Shown: positions 33,591 to 43,469, numbered from the stretch's first letter. The stretch: DNA of 64,000 bases from Burkholderiales bacterium (GCA_035560005.1 DATMAN010000063.1:80395-144394), one strand, 5' to 3'. The notes: generated by a model from the sequence alone, not told the origin. A program made the numbers and translations.

Positions 33591-34544
33591 ATGGACATGA
33601 CCGTACCCCAGGCCGTACTGAGCCTACCCACCCGGACCTCCGTCTCGACGCCGAACCCGGCCGCGGCCGGTCCTTCTCTGGCAGGACCCAATGAGTACTT
33701 TTTCTCGGAACAGCTGTCGGCTTTCTATGACTATGCGCTGCGCGCGGTGTGGCTGCGGTGGAAACCCATGCCGCGACCGAATTTCAACCCCGATCTGCTG
33801 AGCGACCTGAGCCGCTACTGCCGCTTTCTGACCCAGACCGAGGGCCGCCTCGAGGTCGACGGGCAGACCGCCCACATCGAGTACGCGGTTCTCAGCTCGG
33901 GAGTCAAAGGGGTCTTCAACCTGGGCGGGGACTTGCAGCTCTTCGTCCGGCTCATCGAACAGCAGGACCGGGAGGGCCTGCTCAAGTACGGCCGTGCGTG
34001 CATCGACGTTCTTTACCGCAACTACATCGGGCATGGCCTGCCGATTACGACCGTCTCGCTGGTGCAGGGAGAGTGCCTGGGAGGCGGGTTCGAGGCGGCG
34101 CTTTCATCCGACGTACTGATCGCCGAGCGGCAGGCGCGCTTCGGCTTTCCTGAAATCATGTTCAACCTGTTCCCGGGCATGGGCGCCTATTCTTTCCTGG
34201 AGCGCAAGATCGGCCGGCGCCTGACCGAGGAGCTGATCTCCAGTGGCAAGGTGTACAGCGCCGATGATATGCTGGCCTTGGGGGTGGTGGATCTCGTCGT
34301 CGAGGAAGGCAGAGGAGAGTCGGAAGTCGCGGCCTTCATCCAGGCCCGGGTGCGCAACCGCAACGGACTCAACGGCATCGCGGCCGCCAGGCGGCGCGTG
34401 GCCAAGCTCGACTACCAGGAGCTCGACGCCGTCGTGGAAGTCTGGGTCGACACGGCGCTGCGCCTCACGCATCGCGATCTGAAGCTGATGCAGCGTCTGG
34501 TCGCACGTCAGAGCGAAATGGGCGGCGCGCGGGCACTCCACTGA
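33591..34544 (+). CDS. rpfF: RpfF-type diffusible signal factor (DSF) synthase
   Basis: 317 residues of the crotonase superfamily, RpfF branch, which makes cis-2-unsaturated fatty-acid signals from acyl-ACP by dehydration and thioester cleavage. Family marks are GVFNLGGDLQLFVRLI, LVQGECLGGGFEAALSSD and RFGFPEIMFNLFPGMGAYS. The two catalytic glutamates are present at E168 and E188, 20 apart as Glu141/Glu161 are in Xanthomonas RpfF. The first 35 residues are an extra serine-, threonine- and proline-rich leader. TAGGAG lies 9 nt before the ATG. It is followed by the MerR-PAS-GGDEF-EAL gene 73 nt later and is divergent from the acyl ligase. Confidence 0.9.
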   Translation: MDMTVPQAVLSLPTRTSVSTPNPAAAGPSLAGPNEYFFSEQLSAFYDYALRAVWLRWKPMPRPNFNPDLLSDLSRYCRFLTQTEGRLEVDGQTAHIEYAVLSSGVKGVFNLGGDLQLFVRLIEQQDREGLLKYGRACIDVLYRNYIGHGLPITTVSLVQGECLGGGFEAALSSDVLIAERQARFGFPEIMFNLFPGMGAYSFLERKIGRRLTEELISSGKVYSADDMLALGVVDLVVEEGRGESEVAAFIQARVRNRNGLNGIAAARRRVAKLDYQELDAVVEVWVDTALRLTHRDLKLMQRLVARQSEMGGARALH

Positions 34545-34575
34545 AATCGGTCAGTGAGCGCTCCCAAGGGGGTGT

Positions 34576-34594
34576 GCCGAACCGCCGGTTCGGC
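34576..34594 (+). other. Hairpin in the rpfF-downstream gap
   Basis: Perfect 8-bp stem GCCGAACC/GGTTCGGC with a 3-nt loop, between rpfF and the HTH-PAS-GGDEF-EAL start. There is no T-tract, so it is not a classical terminator. It lies 23 nt before the downstream start, which lacks an obvious ribosome-binding site, so it may tune translation or mRNA stability. Confidence 0.5.
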
Positions 34595-34617
34595 GCGAGA
34601 ACACAAGCGCACGTTTC

Positions 34618-36558
34618 ATGGCTCAGAACGGGTCCGAATACACGATTCAAGAGGCCGCGGCCAAGCTCGGCATTCCGGTGCAGAAGTTGCGCCGGTGGGA
34701 CGTACAGGGCGTGCTGGTGGCGCGGCGTACCGGCGGCGGCCACCGGCGCTATGCGCGCGAGATCATCGACGGCCTGGCGAACTCCGCTGCGCCGCCCAGG
34801 GAAGACCGGCAGAATGACGAACTGGCGGCCGCGCGCAAGTCGCTCAAGGAAAAGCGCCGCGTCATCCAGCTTCTGCTGGAAAGCGAAGCACGCTACCGCG
34901 ACCTGGTCGAAACTTCCCATGATCTGATATGGACCACGGACGCGCTGGGCCGCTTCACCTACCTGAACAACGGCTCGCTGGACATCTTCGGCCTGCATCC
35001 CAAGGATCTCATCGGGCGCTGCTTCTTCGATTTCGAGGCGCGGCCGTCGCACATCTCCAACCGGCGCTTCCTGTCCACCCTGCGCAAGCACGGCGAAGTC
35101 AAGGACTACATCACGCACCTGATCGCGGCTGACGGGAGCGACCGCTGGGTCGGCATCAATGCCCGGGTCTCGTACGACGATGACGGGCGTATCGTCGGAC
35201 TGCGCGGCACCGCGCGCAACATTACCGAGCAGCACCGTTCGGCGCTGCAGATCGAGTATCTGGCCACGCACGACTCGCTGACCGGCCTGCCCAACCGGGT
35301 GAGCCTGCAGCGCACTCTGGAAGCCGCGCTCGCGTCGGGAGAAAAGGGCGCCGTGCTGCAGCTCGACATCGATCATTTCAAGTACGTCAACGACAACTTC
35401 GGGCATCGCGCCGGAGACCAGTTGCTGATCGCGGTGGGGGGTGTGCTCAAGGATCTCGTCAAGGAGCGCAATGCCGGGGTGTTCCGGCTTGGCGGCGACG
35501 AGTTCGCCCTGCATCTGCCGGACGCGCTGCGCAGCGAGGCGATCAGCACCGCCGAGGCGGTGCTCGACACGCTGCGGCGCTTCAAGCCGCAGATGGCGCA
35601 CGACACCTGGCTGTCGACCCTGAGCGCTTCGATCGGCATCGCCACCTATCCTTTCCAAGGCGGGGACGTGGCCACGCTGCTCGCCAACGTCGACATCGCC
35701 ATGTACCAGGCGAAGGACGACGGCCGCAACCGCTTCGTGCTGCACGACATCACATCGGAGGAACTGCGCGCGACGCATCGCCGCGTGCACTGGGCGCGGG
35801 AACTCAGGCAAGTGCTCGACCAGGACCGAATCACGGTCTGGTCGCAGCCCGTGGTACGGCTCTCCGACCGCCAGACGGTGCACCACGAGCTGCTGGCTCG
35901 AATCAGCGACCGCAATGGCGAGGTCGTGCTCCCCGCGCAATTCATCCAGATCGCCGAAGAACTGGGTCTCGTCCGGGAAATCGATCTACGTGTGGTGGAG
36001 AAGCTGCTCGGCTACCTGTCCGCTGCGGAGCGACGCGGGCAGAAGGCGCGCTACTTCGTCAACCTGTCGCGCGCCAGCATCTCCGACCCGAACTGGGTGC
36101 AGCGTTTCAGGCGCCTGCTCGAAAGCGCCAGCGTGACTCACAGTCAGCTCGTGTTCGAGATCACCGAGACGGCGGCGATGGCCAACGTCAATCTGACGCA
36201 GAGATTCATCGCCGACCTGCGCCGGCTCGGCTGCCGTTTCGCGCTGGATGACTTCGGCGCGGGCTTCAGCTCCTTCTACTATCTGAAGCGTTTCGACGTC
36301 GATTATCTCAAGATCGACGGCAGCTTCGTGCAGGAGGTGGCGAAGGACGACGCGGCGAAGCTGTTCGTCCGGGCGCTGTGCGACGTGGCAATGGGGCTGA
36401 ACAAGCAGGTCATCGCGGAATGGGTCGAGTCCCCCGCGGCGCTCGAGATTCTCGCGGGCATGGGCGTGGAGTACGCCCAGGGCCACCTGTTCGGTGCGCC
36501 GAAGCTTCTGATTCCTGAAACGCCCGCCCTGCCCGCCGACGAAGCGCGCAGCGCCTGA
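34618..36558 (+). CDS. MerR-type HTH-PAS-GGDEF-EAL protein, RpfR-like DSF receptor candidate
   Basis: 646 residues, cytoplasmic. Residues 8-55 form a MerR-like winged HTH (YTIQEAAAKLGIPVQKLRRW, then GGGHRRY). A short coiled linker (65-88) leads to a PAS domain (90-205). The GGDEF domain (about 215-375) has an intact RLGGDEF at 290-296 but no RxxD inhibitory site. The EAL domain (about 390-625) has ELL at 424-426, the ExTE glutamates, DDFG, KIDGS and QG, with Trp in EWVE where Gly is usual. In Burkholderia and Cronobacter the rpfF partner is RpfR (FI-PAS-GGDEF-EAL); here an HTH replaces the FI domain. I infer a DSF-sensing, DNA-binding c-di-GMP enzyme. Confidence 0.85.
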   Translation: MAQNGSEYTIQEAAAKLGIPVQKLRRWDVQGVLVARRTGGGHRRYAREIIDGLANSAAPPREDRQNDELAAARKSLKEKRRVIQLLLESEARYRDLVETSHDLIWTTDALGRFTYLNNGSLDIFGLHPKDLIGRCFFDFEARPSHISNRRFLSTLRKHGEVKDYITHLIAADGSDRWVGINARVSYDDDGRIVGLRGTARNITEQHRSALQIEYLATHDSLTGLPNRVSLQRTLEAALASGEKGAVLQLDIDHFKYVNDNFGHRAGDQLLIAVGGVLKDLVKERNAGVFRLGGDEFALHLPDALRSEAISTAEAVLDTLRRFKPQMAHDTWLSTLSASIGIATYPFQGGDVATLLANVDIAMYQAKDDGRNRFVLHDITSEELRATHRRVHWARELRQVLDQDRITVWSQPVVRLSDRQTVHHELLARISDRNGEVVLPAQFIQIAEELGLVREIDLRVVEKLLGYLSAAERRGQKARYFVNLSRASISDPNWVQRFRRLLESASVTHSQLVFEITETAAMANVNLTQRFIADLRRLGCRFALDDFGAGFSSFYYLKRFDVDYLKIDGSFVQEVAKDDAAKLFVRALCDVAMGLNKQVIAEWVESPAALEILAGMGVEYAQGHLFGAPKLLIPETPALPADEARSA

Positions 36559-36723
36559 ACCGAAGCAAGACCCATCTCATGATCGCTCACGCGTGCGAGG
36601 AAGGCGGCTTTCATCGGACCGCCCGGCCGCGTCGGGCACAGAGCCAGCACCACCAGCGTCGGCGAGGATCGTTCCATCCCGCGGGTTGGCGTTTGCGTGC
36701 GCCTTTCCGGGTGAGGCCGATCG

Positions 36724-37278
36724 CTAGACTTTCCACTCGCCCCGGGCGAGTTTCTCCGCGATCAGCAGGCCGAGCATGGTCTTGGCGTCGGCGATGCGGC
36801 CGTCGCGGATCCAGGACAGCGCTTGCTCCAGGGGAACGACGAGCGACTCCAGGAACTCCCCGTCGTCAAGCGCCTTGCCCTTGAATTCCAGCCCGCGCGC
36901 GAGATAGAAGTCGATGCGCTCGTTGGAGTAGCCCACGCACGGATACAGCGGTCCCAGCGCGGACCACTCGCGCGCCGTGTAGCCGGTCTCCTCCAGCAGC
37001 TCGCGCTGGGCGGTTCGCAGGGACGGTTCTCCCGCTTCGAGTTTGCCGGCCGGCAGCTCGTAGCAGTGCATTGCGACCGGATAGCGGTACTGCCGCTCCA
37101 GCAGGATCGATCCGTCGTCGAACACCGGCAGGATCAGCGCCGCGCCGGGGTGAAGGACGTACTCGCGGCGAGCCTGCCCGCCGTCTGGCAGGCGCACCTC
37201 GTCCTCGTTGACCTGCAGCAAGCGCCCGCGATAGACGGTGCGCGAGGCGATCGGCTTCTCGGTGAAGTCCGCGCTCAT
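36724..37278 (-). CDS. NUDIX hydrolase, ADP-ribose pyrophosphatase-like
   Basis: 184 residues with a full Nudix box: GKLEAGE, seven residues, RELLEETGY (positions about 78-100). The proline-free approach LPAGKLE and the length match ADP-ribose pyrophosphatases, which cleave ADP-ribose to AMP and ribose 5-phosphate with Mg2+. The start ATG overlaps the nuoN stop by 4 nt (ATGA), so it is the last gene of the nuo operon; a NUDIX gene after nuoN is common in betaproteobacteria. NADH turnover releasing ADP-ribose gives a reasonable, unproven link. Confidence 0.9.
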   Translation of the reverse strand: MSADFTEKPIASRTVYRGRLLQVNEDEVRLPDGGQARREYVLHPGAALILPVFDDGSILLERQYRYPVAMHCYELPAGKLEAGEPSLRTAQRELLEETGYTAREWSALGPLYPCVGYSNERIDFYLARGLEFKGKALDDGEFLESLVVPLEQALSWIRDGRIADAKTMLGLLIAEKLARGEWKV

Positions 37279-38738
37279 ATCTGGAAGGAAAGCTGGATGG
37301 CGCGCTCGCAGGCCGCGAGCAGCGCGCCGGGGAGCAGACCCAGCGCGATCACGGCGATTGCGTTAAGCGCCATGAGCAGCCGGGACTCGGGAAGCGCGGC
37401 CACGCCGACGCGATCAGGCGAGTCATCGAAATACATCAGCTTCACCAGTCGCAGATAGTAGAACGCGCCGATCAGCGAAAACAGCACAGCGACGACGGCC
37501 AGCCATACCTGCCCGACCGACACCACCGCCTGCAGCACGAACAGTTTTGCCCAGAAACCGACCGTGGGCGGCACTCCCGCCATGGAGAACATCAGCAGCA
37601 GCATGACGAACGCGTACCACGGACTCTTCTGGTTCAACCCCTTGAAGTCGTCCAGCTCTTCGGCCTCGAAGCCTTCGCGCGCCATCAGCAGGATCATGCC
37701 GAACGCGCCCAGACCCATCAGAACGTAGACGACCGCGTAGAACATCGCCGCGCCGTATCCCTCGACGGTTCCCGACAGCACCCCCAGGAGCAGAAAGCCC
37801 ATGTGCGAGATCGTCGAATAGGCGAGCATGCGCTTCAGGTTGCTCTGCGCGATCGCCGCGAGGTTGCCCAGGGCGAGCGAGGCGACCGCCAGCAGGATCA
37901 GCATCTGTCGCCACTCCGCGGCGATCGCCTCCGCGCCCAGCGCGGATACCAGAAGCCGCATGATGAAGGCGAAGGCGGCAAGCTTGGGCGCCGTGCCGAT
38001 CATCAGTGTGGCGGCGGTCGGCGCGCCATGGTAGACGTCGGGCACCCACATGTGAAACGGCACCGCCCCGAGCTTGAACCCGATGCCCGCCACCAAGAAT
38101 ACCAACCCGAACAGCAGAATGCGGGGAATCGCCGCCCCGCCGGCAATCCGCTCGGCCACGTCGGTGATCTCCAGCGAACCGGTCGCTCCGTAGATCATGG
38201 ACATGCCGTAGAGCAGCATTCCGGAGGCAAGCGCCCCCAGTACGAAGTACTTCATCGCGGCCTCGGTGCTGCGGGCAGAATCGCGTTGCAGCGCCACCAT
38301 CGAGTACAGCGACAGCGACATCAGCTCCAGCCCCAGGTAGAGGATCAGCAAGTGATTGGCAGAAATCATCACCATCATGCCGAGTGCCGCGAACAACGCC
38401 AGCACGAAGAACTCGCCACGGAACATCCCGCGCGGGATCAGATAGGCGCGCGAATAAGCCAGTCCCACCGCGACCGAGGCGCAGACCAGCAGCTTCAAGG
38501 CATCGCCCATCGGATCGGCCACGAACATGCCGTTTAGCGCATAGACTACGTCGTCGCCCCCCTCCAGGACCGCGATCGCCGCCGTGGCCGCGAGCGCGGC
38601 CTGCGCCAGGACATAAGTGACCCTGCGCCTCTCCTCGCGCAGGAACAGGTCCACGAGCAGGATCACCGACACCGCCAGCAGAAGAAAAGCCTCCGCCGCT
38701 GCCGGGACGAGATCGCCGAACCAGGGAATGTCGTTCAT
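37275..38738 (-). CDS. nuoN: NADH-quinone oxidoreductase subunit N
   Basis: 487-residue antiporter-like membrane subunit of complex I, with about 14 helices. It belongs to the proton-pumping arm. The conserved TM5 glutamate is seen in [13 protein letters not shown], the charged TM7 lysine region lies near [16 protein letters not shown], and [16 protein letters not shown] is the broken-helix motif shared with NuoM and NuoL. It is the last nuo gene and overlaps the NUDIX gene by 4 nt. The gap to nuoM is 54 nt. Confidence 0.97.
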   Translation of the reverse strand: MNDIPWFGDLVPAAAEAFLLLAVSVILLVDLFLREERRRVTYVLAQAALAATAAIAVLEGGDDVVYALNGMFVADPMGDALKLLVCASVAVGLAYSRAYLIPRGMFRGEFFVLALFAALGMMVMISANHLLILYLGLELMSLSLYSMVALQRDSARSTEAAMKYFVLGALASGMLLYGMSMIYGATGSLEITDVAERIAGGAAIPRILLFGLVFLVAGIGFKLGAVPFHMWVPDVYHGAPTAATLMIGTAPKLAAFAFIMRLLVSALGAEAIAAEWRQMLILLAVASLALGNLAAIAQSNLKRMLAYSTISHMGFLLLGVLSGTVEGYGAAMFYAVVYVLMGLGAFGMILLMAREGFEAEELDDFKGLNQKSPWYAFVMLLLMFSMAGVPPTVGFWAKLFVLQAVVSVGQVWLAVVAVLFSLIGAFYYLRLVKLMYFDDSPDRVGVAALPESRLLMALNAIAVIALGLLPGALLAACERAIQLSFQI

Positions 38739-38792
38739 TGAACCGTCCTCGATCTTCTTCCCGAGTTGCGGGCCGCCGACTTCATCCTGTTC

Positions 38793-40274
38793 TCACAGCT
38801 TGGACCGCGCGACGTGCTGCAGCAGCCCCTCCACCGAGGCGTGCAGCACTTCGGTGAAGGGTGCCGGGTGGATCCCCATCCACAACACCGCCAGCGCCGC
38901 CAGGCCGAGCACCAGCGCCTCGCGCCACGAAATGTCGGTCAGCGCGCCGACCCGGCTGTTGGCCACCGCGCCAAAGACGACGCGCTTGTACATCCACAGC
39001 GTATAGGCCGCGCCGAACACCAGGGTGGTCGCGGCCGCGGCGGCGTACCAGAAGTTCTCGTCCATCGCACCCATGACGACCAGAAACTCGCCCACGAAAC
39101 CGCTGGTTCCGGGCAGGCCCGAGTTCGCCATGGCGAAGAGCATGAAGAAAGCCGCGAACGCGGGCATGGTATTCACCACTCCGCCGTAGTCGGCGATCAG
39201 CCGCGAGTGCAGGCGATCGTAGAGCACTCCCACACAGAGAAACAGCGCCCCGGAAACGAAGCCGTGCGAGATCATCTGCATGACGGCCCCCTCCAGGCCA
39301 TGCGCGTTGAACAGGAAGGTGCCCAGCGTCACGAATCCCATGTGGGAGATCGAGGAGTAGGCGATCAGCTTCTTCAAGTCGTTCTGCACGAGCGCCACCA
39401 ATCCGATGTAGACCACCGCGATCAAGGACAGCGCAATCACCGCCGGAGCGGCCACGTGACTCGCATCCGGCAGGATCGGCAGCGACAGGCGGATGAATCC
39501 GTAGGCGCCGAGCTTGAGCATGATGGCCGCCAGCACCACCGAGCCCCCCGTGGGCGCTTCCACATGCGCGTCCGGGAGCCAGGTATGCACCGGCCACATG
39601 GGCACCTTGACGGCGAAGGCGGCGAAGAAGGCGACGAACAGCAGCAGCTGGGCGGCGAGCGGGATCTCCATGCGGTAATAATCCGGCAGCGAGAAGCTCC
39701 CGCCGGACACGTTGTACAGGTAGATCAGCGCCACCAGCGTGAGCAGCGAACCGAGCAGCGTGTAGAGGAAGAACTTGAGCGCGGCGTACACGCGGTTCGG
39801 GCCGCCCCAGATCCCGATCACCAGGAACATCGGGATCAGAGTGGCCTCGAAGAAAACGTAGAACAGCGCAGCGTCCAGCGCGCTGAACACCCCATTCATG
39901 ATCCCGGACAGGAACAGGAATGACGCCATGTACTGAGCCACGCGGTTGCGGATCACCTCCCAGCCGGCGATCACCACCAGCACGGTGGTGAAACAGTTGA
40001 GCAGGATGAGCAGCAGAGAGATGCCGTCGATGCCCAGGTGATAGTGGATATTGAACGACTCGATCCACGGGACTCGCTCGACAAACTGCATCTCACCACT
40101 CGAGCGATCGAAGCCCGTCCAGAGCGGAATCGCGACCAGGAAACCGCCAACCGCGCCGCCGAGCGCGAGCCAGCGGGCCGCCCGGGCGTTGCGCTCCGGG
40201 CCGGTGAGCAACACAGCCACGCCGGCCAGGATCGGCAGCCAGATCACGGTGGACAGCGGTGCGAGCCCCAGCAT
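38793..40274 (-). CDS. nuoM: NADH-quinone oxidoreductase subunit M
   Basis: 493 residues with about 14 helices; the second antiporter-like proton-channel subunit of complex I. FEATLIPMFLVIGIWGG carries the conserved glutamate of TM5. AVKVPMWPVHTWLPDAHVEAP is diagnostic of NuoM, and NDLKKLIAYSSISHMGF is the broken-helix motif. It follows nuoL with a 10-nt gap. Length matches E. coli (509) closely. Confidence 0.97.
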   Translation of the reverse strand: MLGLAPLSTVIWLPILAGVAVLLTGPERNARAARWLALGGAVGGFLVAIPLWTGFDRSSGEMQFVERVPWIESFNIHYHLGIDGISLLLILLNCFTTVLVVIAGWEVIRNRVAQYMASFLFLSGIMNGVFSALDAALFYVFFEATLIPMFLVIGIWGGPNRVYAALKFFLYTLLGSLLTLVALIYLYNVSGGSFSLPDYYRMEIPLAAQLLLFVAFFAAFAVKVPMWPVHTWLPDAHVEAPTGGSVVLAAIMLKLGAYGFIRLSLPILPDASHVAAPAVIALSLIAVVYIGLVALVQNDLKKLIAYSSISHMGFVTLGTFLFNAHGLEGAVMQMISHGFVSGALFLCVGVLYDRLHSRLIADYGGVVNTMPAFAAFFMLFAMANSGLPGTSGFVGEFLVVMGAMDENFWYAAAAATTLVFGAAYTLWMYKRVVFGAVANSRVGALTDISWREALVLGLAALAVLWMGIHPAPFTEVLHASVEGLLQHVARSKL

Positions 40275-40284
40275 GACCGAACGC

Positions 40285-42282
40285 TCACGCGCGCGCGAAC
40301 CAGATCGTCAACAGGATGAACACGCCGACGATCATGGTGAACGCATAGTGATAGATGAATCCGGACTGGACCTTGCGCACCAGGCCCGCGAACCAGGCCA
40401 CCAAGCGCGCCGAACCGTTGACCAGCACTCCGTCGATCACGCCCTCGTCCCCTACGCGCCACAACCCGCGGCCGACCGCCCGAGCCCCTCCGGCGAAGAA
40501 CCAGTCGTTGAAGCGGTCGAAGTAGTACTTCTGTTCGAGAAGCACGTACAGCGGCTTGACCGCCTCCTGGATTCGCGCCGGCAGGTCGGGGCGCTTCAGG
40601 TACAGATACCAGGCCACGAACGCACCGGCGGCCGCCAGCCAGAATGGAGCGGCGCCGAAACCGTGCACCGCCATCGCCAGCCACCCGTGGAATCCGGCCG
40701 CCAGCACGGCGACGACATCGTGCTGCGCGGAAACGCGGATTGCATCGCCGAAGAATCCCGAAAGCAGCGGCCCGACCGCCGCCGCGCCGATCGCCATCGA
40801 GGGCAGCGCCAGCGCGACCAGCGGAAGCCACACGACGGGCGGTGATTCCCGGGGCGAACCCGCACGGTGTGCGTCGTGGCCGTGCGGCTGCGCGACGCCG
40901 GCGCCGCGACCGGAAGCGGTCTCGGCGAACCGCTCCTTGCCTTCGAAGACCAGGAAGTACATGCGGAAGCTGTAGAGCGCCGTCACGAAGACGCCGACCG
41001 TCAGGGCCGCATAGGCGAATCCCGCGCCGGGCAGCCTGGACAGGTGCACGGCCTCGATGATGCTGTCCTTGGAATAAAAGCCCGAGAGAAACGGAAAGCC
41101 GATCAACGCCAGCGTCCCGATCAACGAGGTGATCCAGGTAATCGGCATGTAGCGCCGCAGCCCGCCCATCCGGCGCATGTCCTGGTCATGGTGCAGGGCG
41201 ATGATCACCGAGCCGGCGCCGAGGAACAGCAGCGCCTTGAAGAAGGCGTGCGTCATCAAATGGAAGATGGCGATCGAATAGGCCGAGGCGCCCAGCGCGG
41301 CCGTCATGTAGCCCAGTTGCGAGAGCGTGGAGTAGGCCACGACGCGCTTGATGTCGTTCTGCACGATGCCGAGCAAACCCATGAAGAGCGCGGTGATCGC
41401 CCCGATCACCATGACGAACGACAGCGCGGCCTCCGACAGCTCGAACAGAGGCGACATGCGTGCAACCATGAAGATGCCCGCGGTCACCATGGTGGCGGCG
41501 TGAATGAGCGCCGAGATCGGAGTTGGGCCCTCCATGGAATCCGGCAGCCAGACGTGCAGGGGAAACTGCGCGGACTTGCCCATCGCGCCGACGAACAGGC
41601 ACAGGCAGACGGTGGTGATGAGCGGCCATTCGATCCCATGCGCGCTCCAGACCAGATCCGCGCTCTTCGCCGGCGCCGCGGCGAACACGTCGGCGTAGTG
41701 CAGCGTGCCGAAGTGCGTGAGGATCAGCGCGACGCCCAGCAGAAACCCGAGGTCGCCCACACGGTTAACGAGAAAGGCCTTCAGGGCGGCGTAGTTCGCG
41801 CTGGGGCGCGTGTACCAGAAACCGATCAGCAGGTAGGAGACCAGGCCCACCGCTTCCCAGCCGAAGAACAGCTGCAGGAAGTTGTTGCTCATCACCAGCA
41901 TGAGCATCGAGAAGGTGAAGAGCGAGATGTAGCTGAAGAAGCGCTGGTAGCCGGGATCGTCGGCCATGTAGCCAATGGTGTAGATGTGCACCATGAGCGA
42001 CACGAAGCTCACCACCAGCATCATCGTGGCGGAGAGCCGGTCGATCAGGAAGCCGATCTCGAACCGGACTCCTCCACTCGTGGCCCAGGTGTACACCGCG
42101 CCGTCGAAAGTATTCCCGGCGAGGACGTCCAGGAACACGAGGGCGGCGGCGGCGGTGGACACTGTCATGCCGAGGATGGTGACCCAGTGAGCGCCGGCGC
42201 GTCCGATCTGCCGGCCGAACAGGCCTGCGATGATCGAGCCGGCGAGCGGCGCCAGCGGGACGAGCAGATAGAGACCCTTCAT
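40285..42282 (-). CDS. nuoL: NADH-quinone oxidoreductase subunit L
   Basis: 665 residues; the distal antiporter-like subunit of complex I with about 16 helices, including the long lateral helix near the C-terminus. Marks are GWEAVGLVSYLLIGFW, AMGKSAQFPLHVWLPD with the conserved lysine, and NDIKRVVAYSTLSQLGY. A 142-nt gap separates it from nuoK, longer than elsewhere in the operon and without a coding frame. A histidine-containing loop follows the membrane core at about residues 455-470. Confidence 0.97.
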   Translation of the reverse strand: MKGLYLLVPLAPLAGSIIAGLFGRQIGRAGAHWVTILGMTVSTAAAALVFLDVLAGNTFDGAVYTWATSGGVRFEIGFLIDRLSATMMLVVSFVSLMVHIYTIGYMADDPGYQRFFSYISLFTFSMLMLVMSNNFLQLFFGWEAVGLVSYLLIGFWYTRPSANYAALKAFLVNRVGDLGFLLGVALILTHFGTLHYADVFAAAPAKSADLVWSAHGIEWPLITTVCLCLFVGAMGKSAQFPLHVWLPDSMEGPTPISALIHAATMVTAGIFMVARMSPLFELSEAALSFVMVIGAITALFMGLLGIVQNDIKRVVAYSTLSQLGYMTAALGASAYSIAIFHLMTHAFFKALLFLGAGSVIIALHHDQDMRRMGGLRRYMPITWITSLIGTLALIGFPFLSGFYSKDSIIEAVHLSRLPGAGFAYAALTVGVFVTALYSFRMYFLVFEGKERFAETASGRGAGVAQPHGHDAHRAGSPRESPPVVWLPLVALALPSMAIGAAAVGPLLSGFFGDAIRVSAQHDVVAVLAAGFHGWLAMAVHGFGAAPFWLAAAGAFVAWYLYLKRPDLPARIQEAVKPLYVLLEQKYYFDRFNDWFFAGGARAVGRGLWRVGDEGVIDGVLVNGSARLVAWFAGLVRKVQSGFIYHYAFTMIVGVFILLTIWFARA

Positions 42283-42424
42283 GTGACGAACCGCGCCAGG
42301 GGCGAGGGGAGTGGATCGAGGAAAGCCCCGCCCGGACCCGCGATTCGGGAGTTGCCGGATGCGGTGCGCGGCGTCGCTGGCTCGCGTAGCCCTTCGTTCC
42401 TCACTGCTGCCTCCTCATGCCCTT

Positions 42425-42730
42425 TCATCCTTTCAAGCGGTCCAGGTCGTCGACATTGATGCTGCGTACGTTGCGGAACAGAACCACCAGGATCGCCAGG
42501 CCGATGGCCGACTCGGCAGCGGCCACGGTCAGAATGAAGAACACGAACACCTGACCCGCGATGTCGTCGAGGAAATGAGAAAAGGCAACGAAGTTCAGGT
42601 TCACCGCGAGCAGCATCAGCTCGATCGCCATCAGCAGAATGATGACGTTCTTGCGATTGAGGAAGATGCCGACGATGCTGATCGCGAACAGGATGGCCCC
42701 CAGGATCAGGTAGTGGGAGAGCGAGATCAC
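42425..42730 (-). CDS. nuoK: NADH-quinone oxidoreductase subunit K
   Basis: 101 residues, three membrane helices, the smallest membrane subunit of complex I. The two conserved glutamates of the proton path are present ([11 protein letters not shown] and [12 protein letters not shown]). I chose the GTG at 42730: GGAG lies 6 nt upstream and the product then starts [10 protein letters not shown] with the usual length; the ATG at 42760 would add ten unlike residues. It lies 105 nt after nuoJ. Confidence 0.96.
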   Translation of the reverse strand: MISLSHYLILGAILFAISIVGIFLNRKNVIILLMAIELMLLAVNLNFVAFSHFLDDIAGQVFVFFILTVAAAESAIGLAILVVLFRNVRSINVDDLDRLKG

Positions 42731-42835
42731 GCCGCACTCCCGGGGCAGCACGAAGGACAAGGATCAAGCCGTGAGGCATCGACATCACCCAGCCGCGCAC
42801 GCACACGCAACGCTCCGCCCCGCGCTTCCGACACC

Positions 42836-43447
42836 TTATTCCTCACCGGGTTTCTCCGCCGGCATCGACACGAGCCGCACGCGGTCCTGCCGTCGGACCT
42901 TGATCTGCGCCGCAGGATCCACGTACTTCGTGTCCTTGCGGCGGCGCAGCGTCAGCGCGATCGCCGCGACGATGGCCACGAGCAGGATCACGGCCGCGAT
43001 CTCGAACGCGTATACGTAGTCGGTGTACAGAACGCGCCCGAGCGCCTTGGTGTTGCTGTAACCCGGCTCTCGCGCCGCAGAAGCCGGCGTGCCCTCCAGG
43101 CCGAAGTAGCGCCCGCCCAGCACGACCGCCATTTCAGCCACCATGATCCCGGCCACCGTGAGCCCGGGCACCAGATAGTCCCAATAGCCCTCGCGCAGCC
43201 GATCCAGGTTGATGTCGAGCATCATCACCACGAACAGGAACAGCACCATGACCGCGCCCACGTACACGAGCACCAGCGCGATCGCCAGAAACTCGGCTTC
43301 GAGGAGCAGCCACAGGCCGGCGGCGGTGAAGAAGGCCAGCACCAGGAACAGCGCCGAATGCACAGGGTTGCGCGCAGTGATGACGCGCAGCGCCGCGAAC
43401 AGCAGGATCGCCGCGAAAAAGTAAAAGACGCCGCTTTGGAAATCCAC
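42836..43447 (-). CDS. nuoJ: NADH-quinone oxidoreductase subunit J
   Basis: 203 residues with five helices, part of the NuoA-J-K proton-transfer core. LVYVGAVMVLFLFVVMML contains the pi-bulge region of TM3. I chose the GTG at 43447, giving MDFQSGVFYFFAAI as in relatives, although no good ribosome-binding site is visible; a hairpin at 43470-43494 sits just upstream. The C-terminal 30 residues are charged and probably cytoplasmic. Confidence 0.94.
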   Translation of the reverse strand: MDFQSGVFYFFAAILLFAALRVITARNPVHSALFLVLAFFTAAGLWLLLEAEFLAIALVLVYVGAVMVLFLFVVMMLDINLDRLREGYWDYLVPGLTVAGIMVAEMAVVLGGRYFGLEGTPASAAREPGYSNTKALGRVLYTDYVYAFEIAAVILLVAIVAAIALTLRRRKDTKYVDPAAQIKVRRQDRVRLVSMPAEKPGEE

Positions 43448-43469
43448 GTTGTTATTGGTTGGTAAGGAT

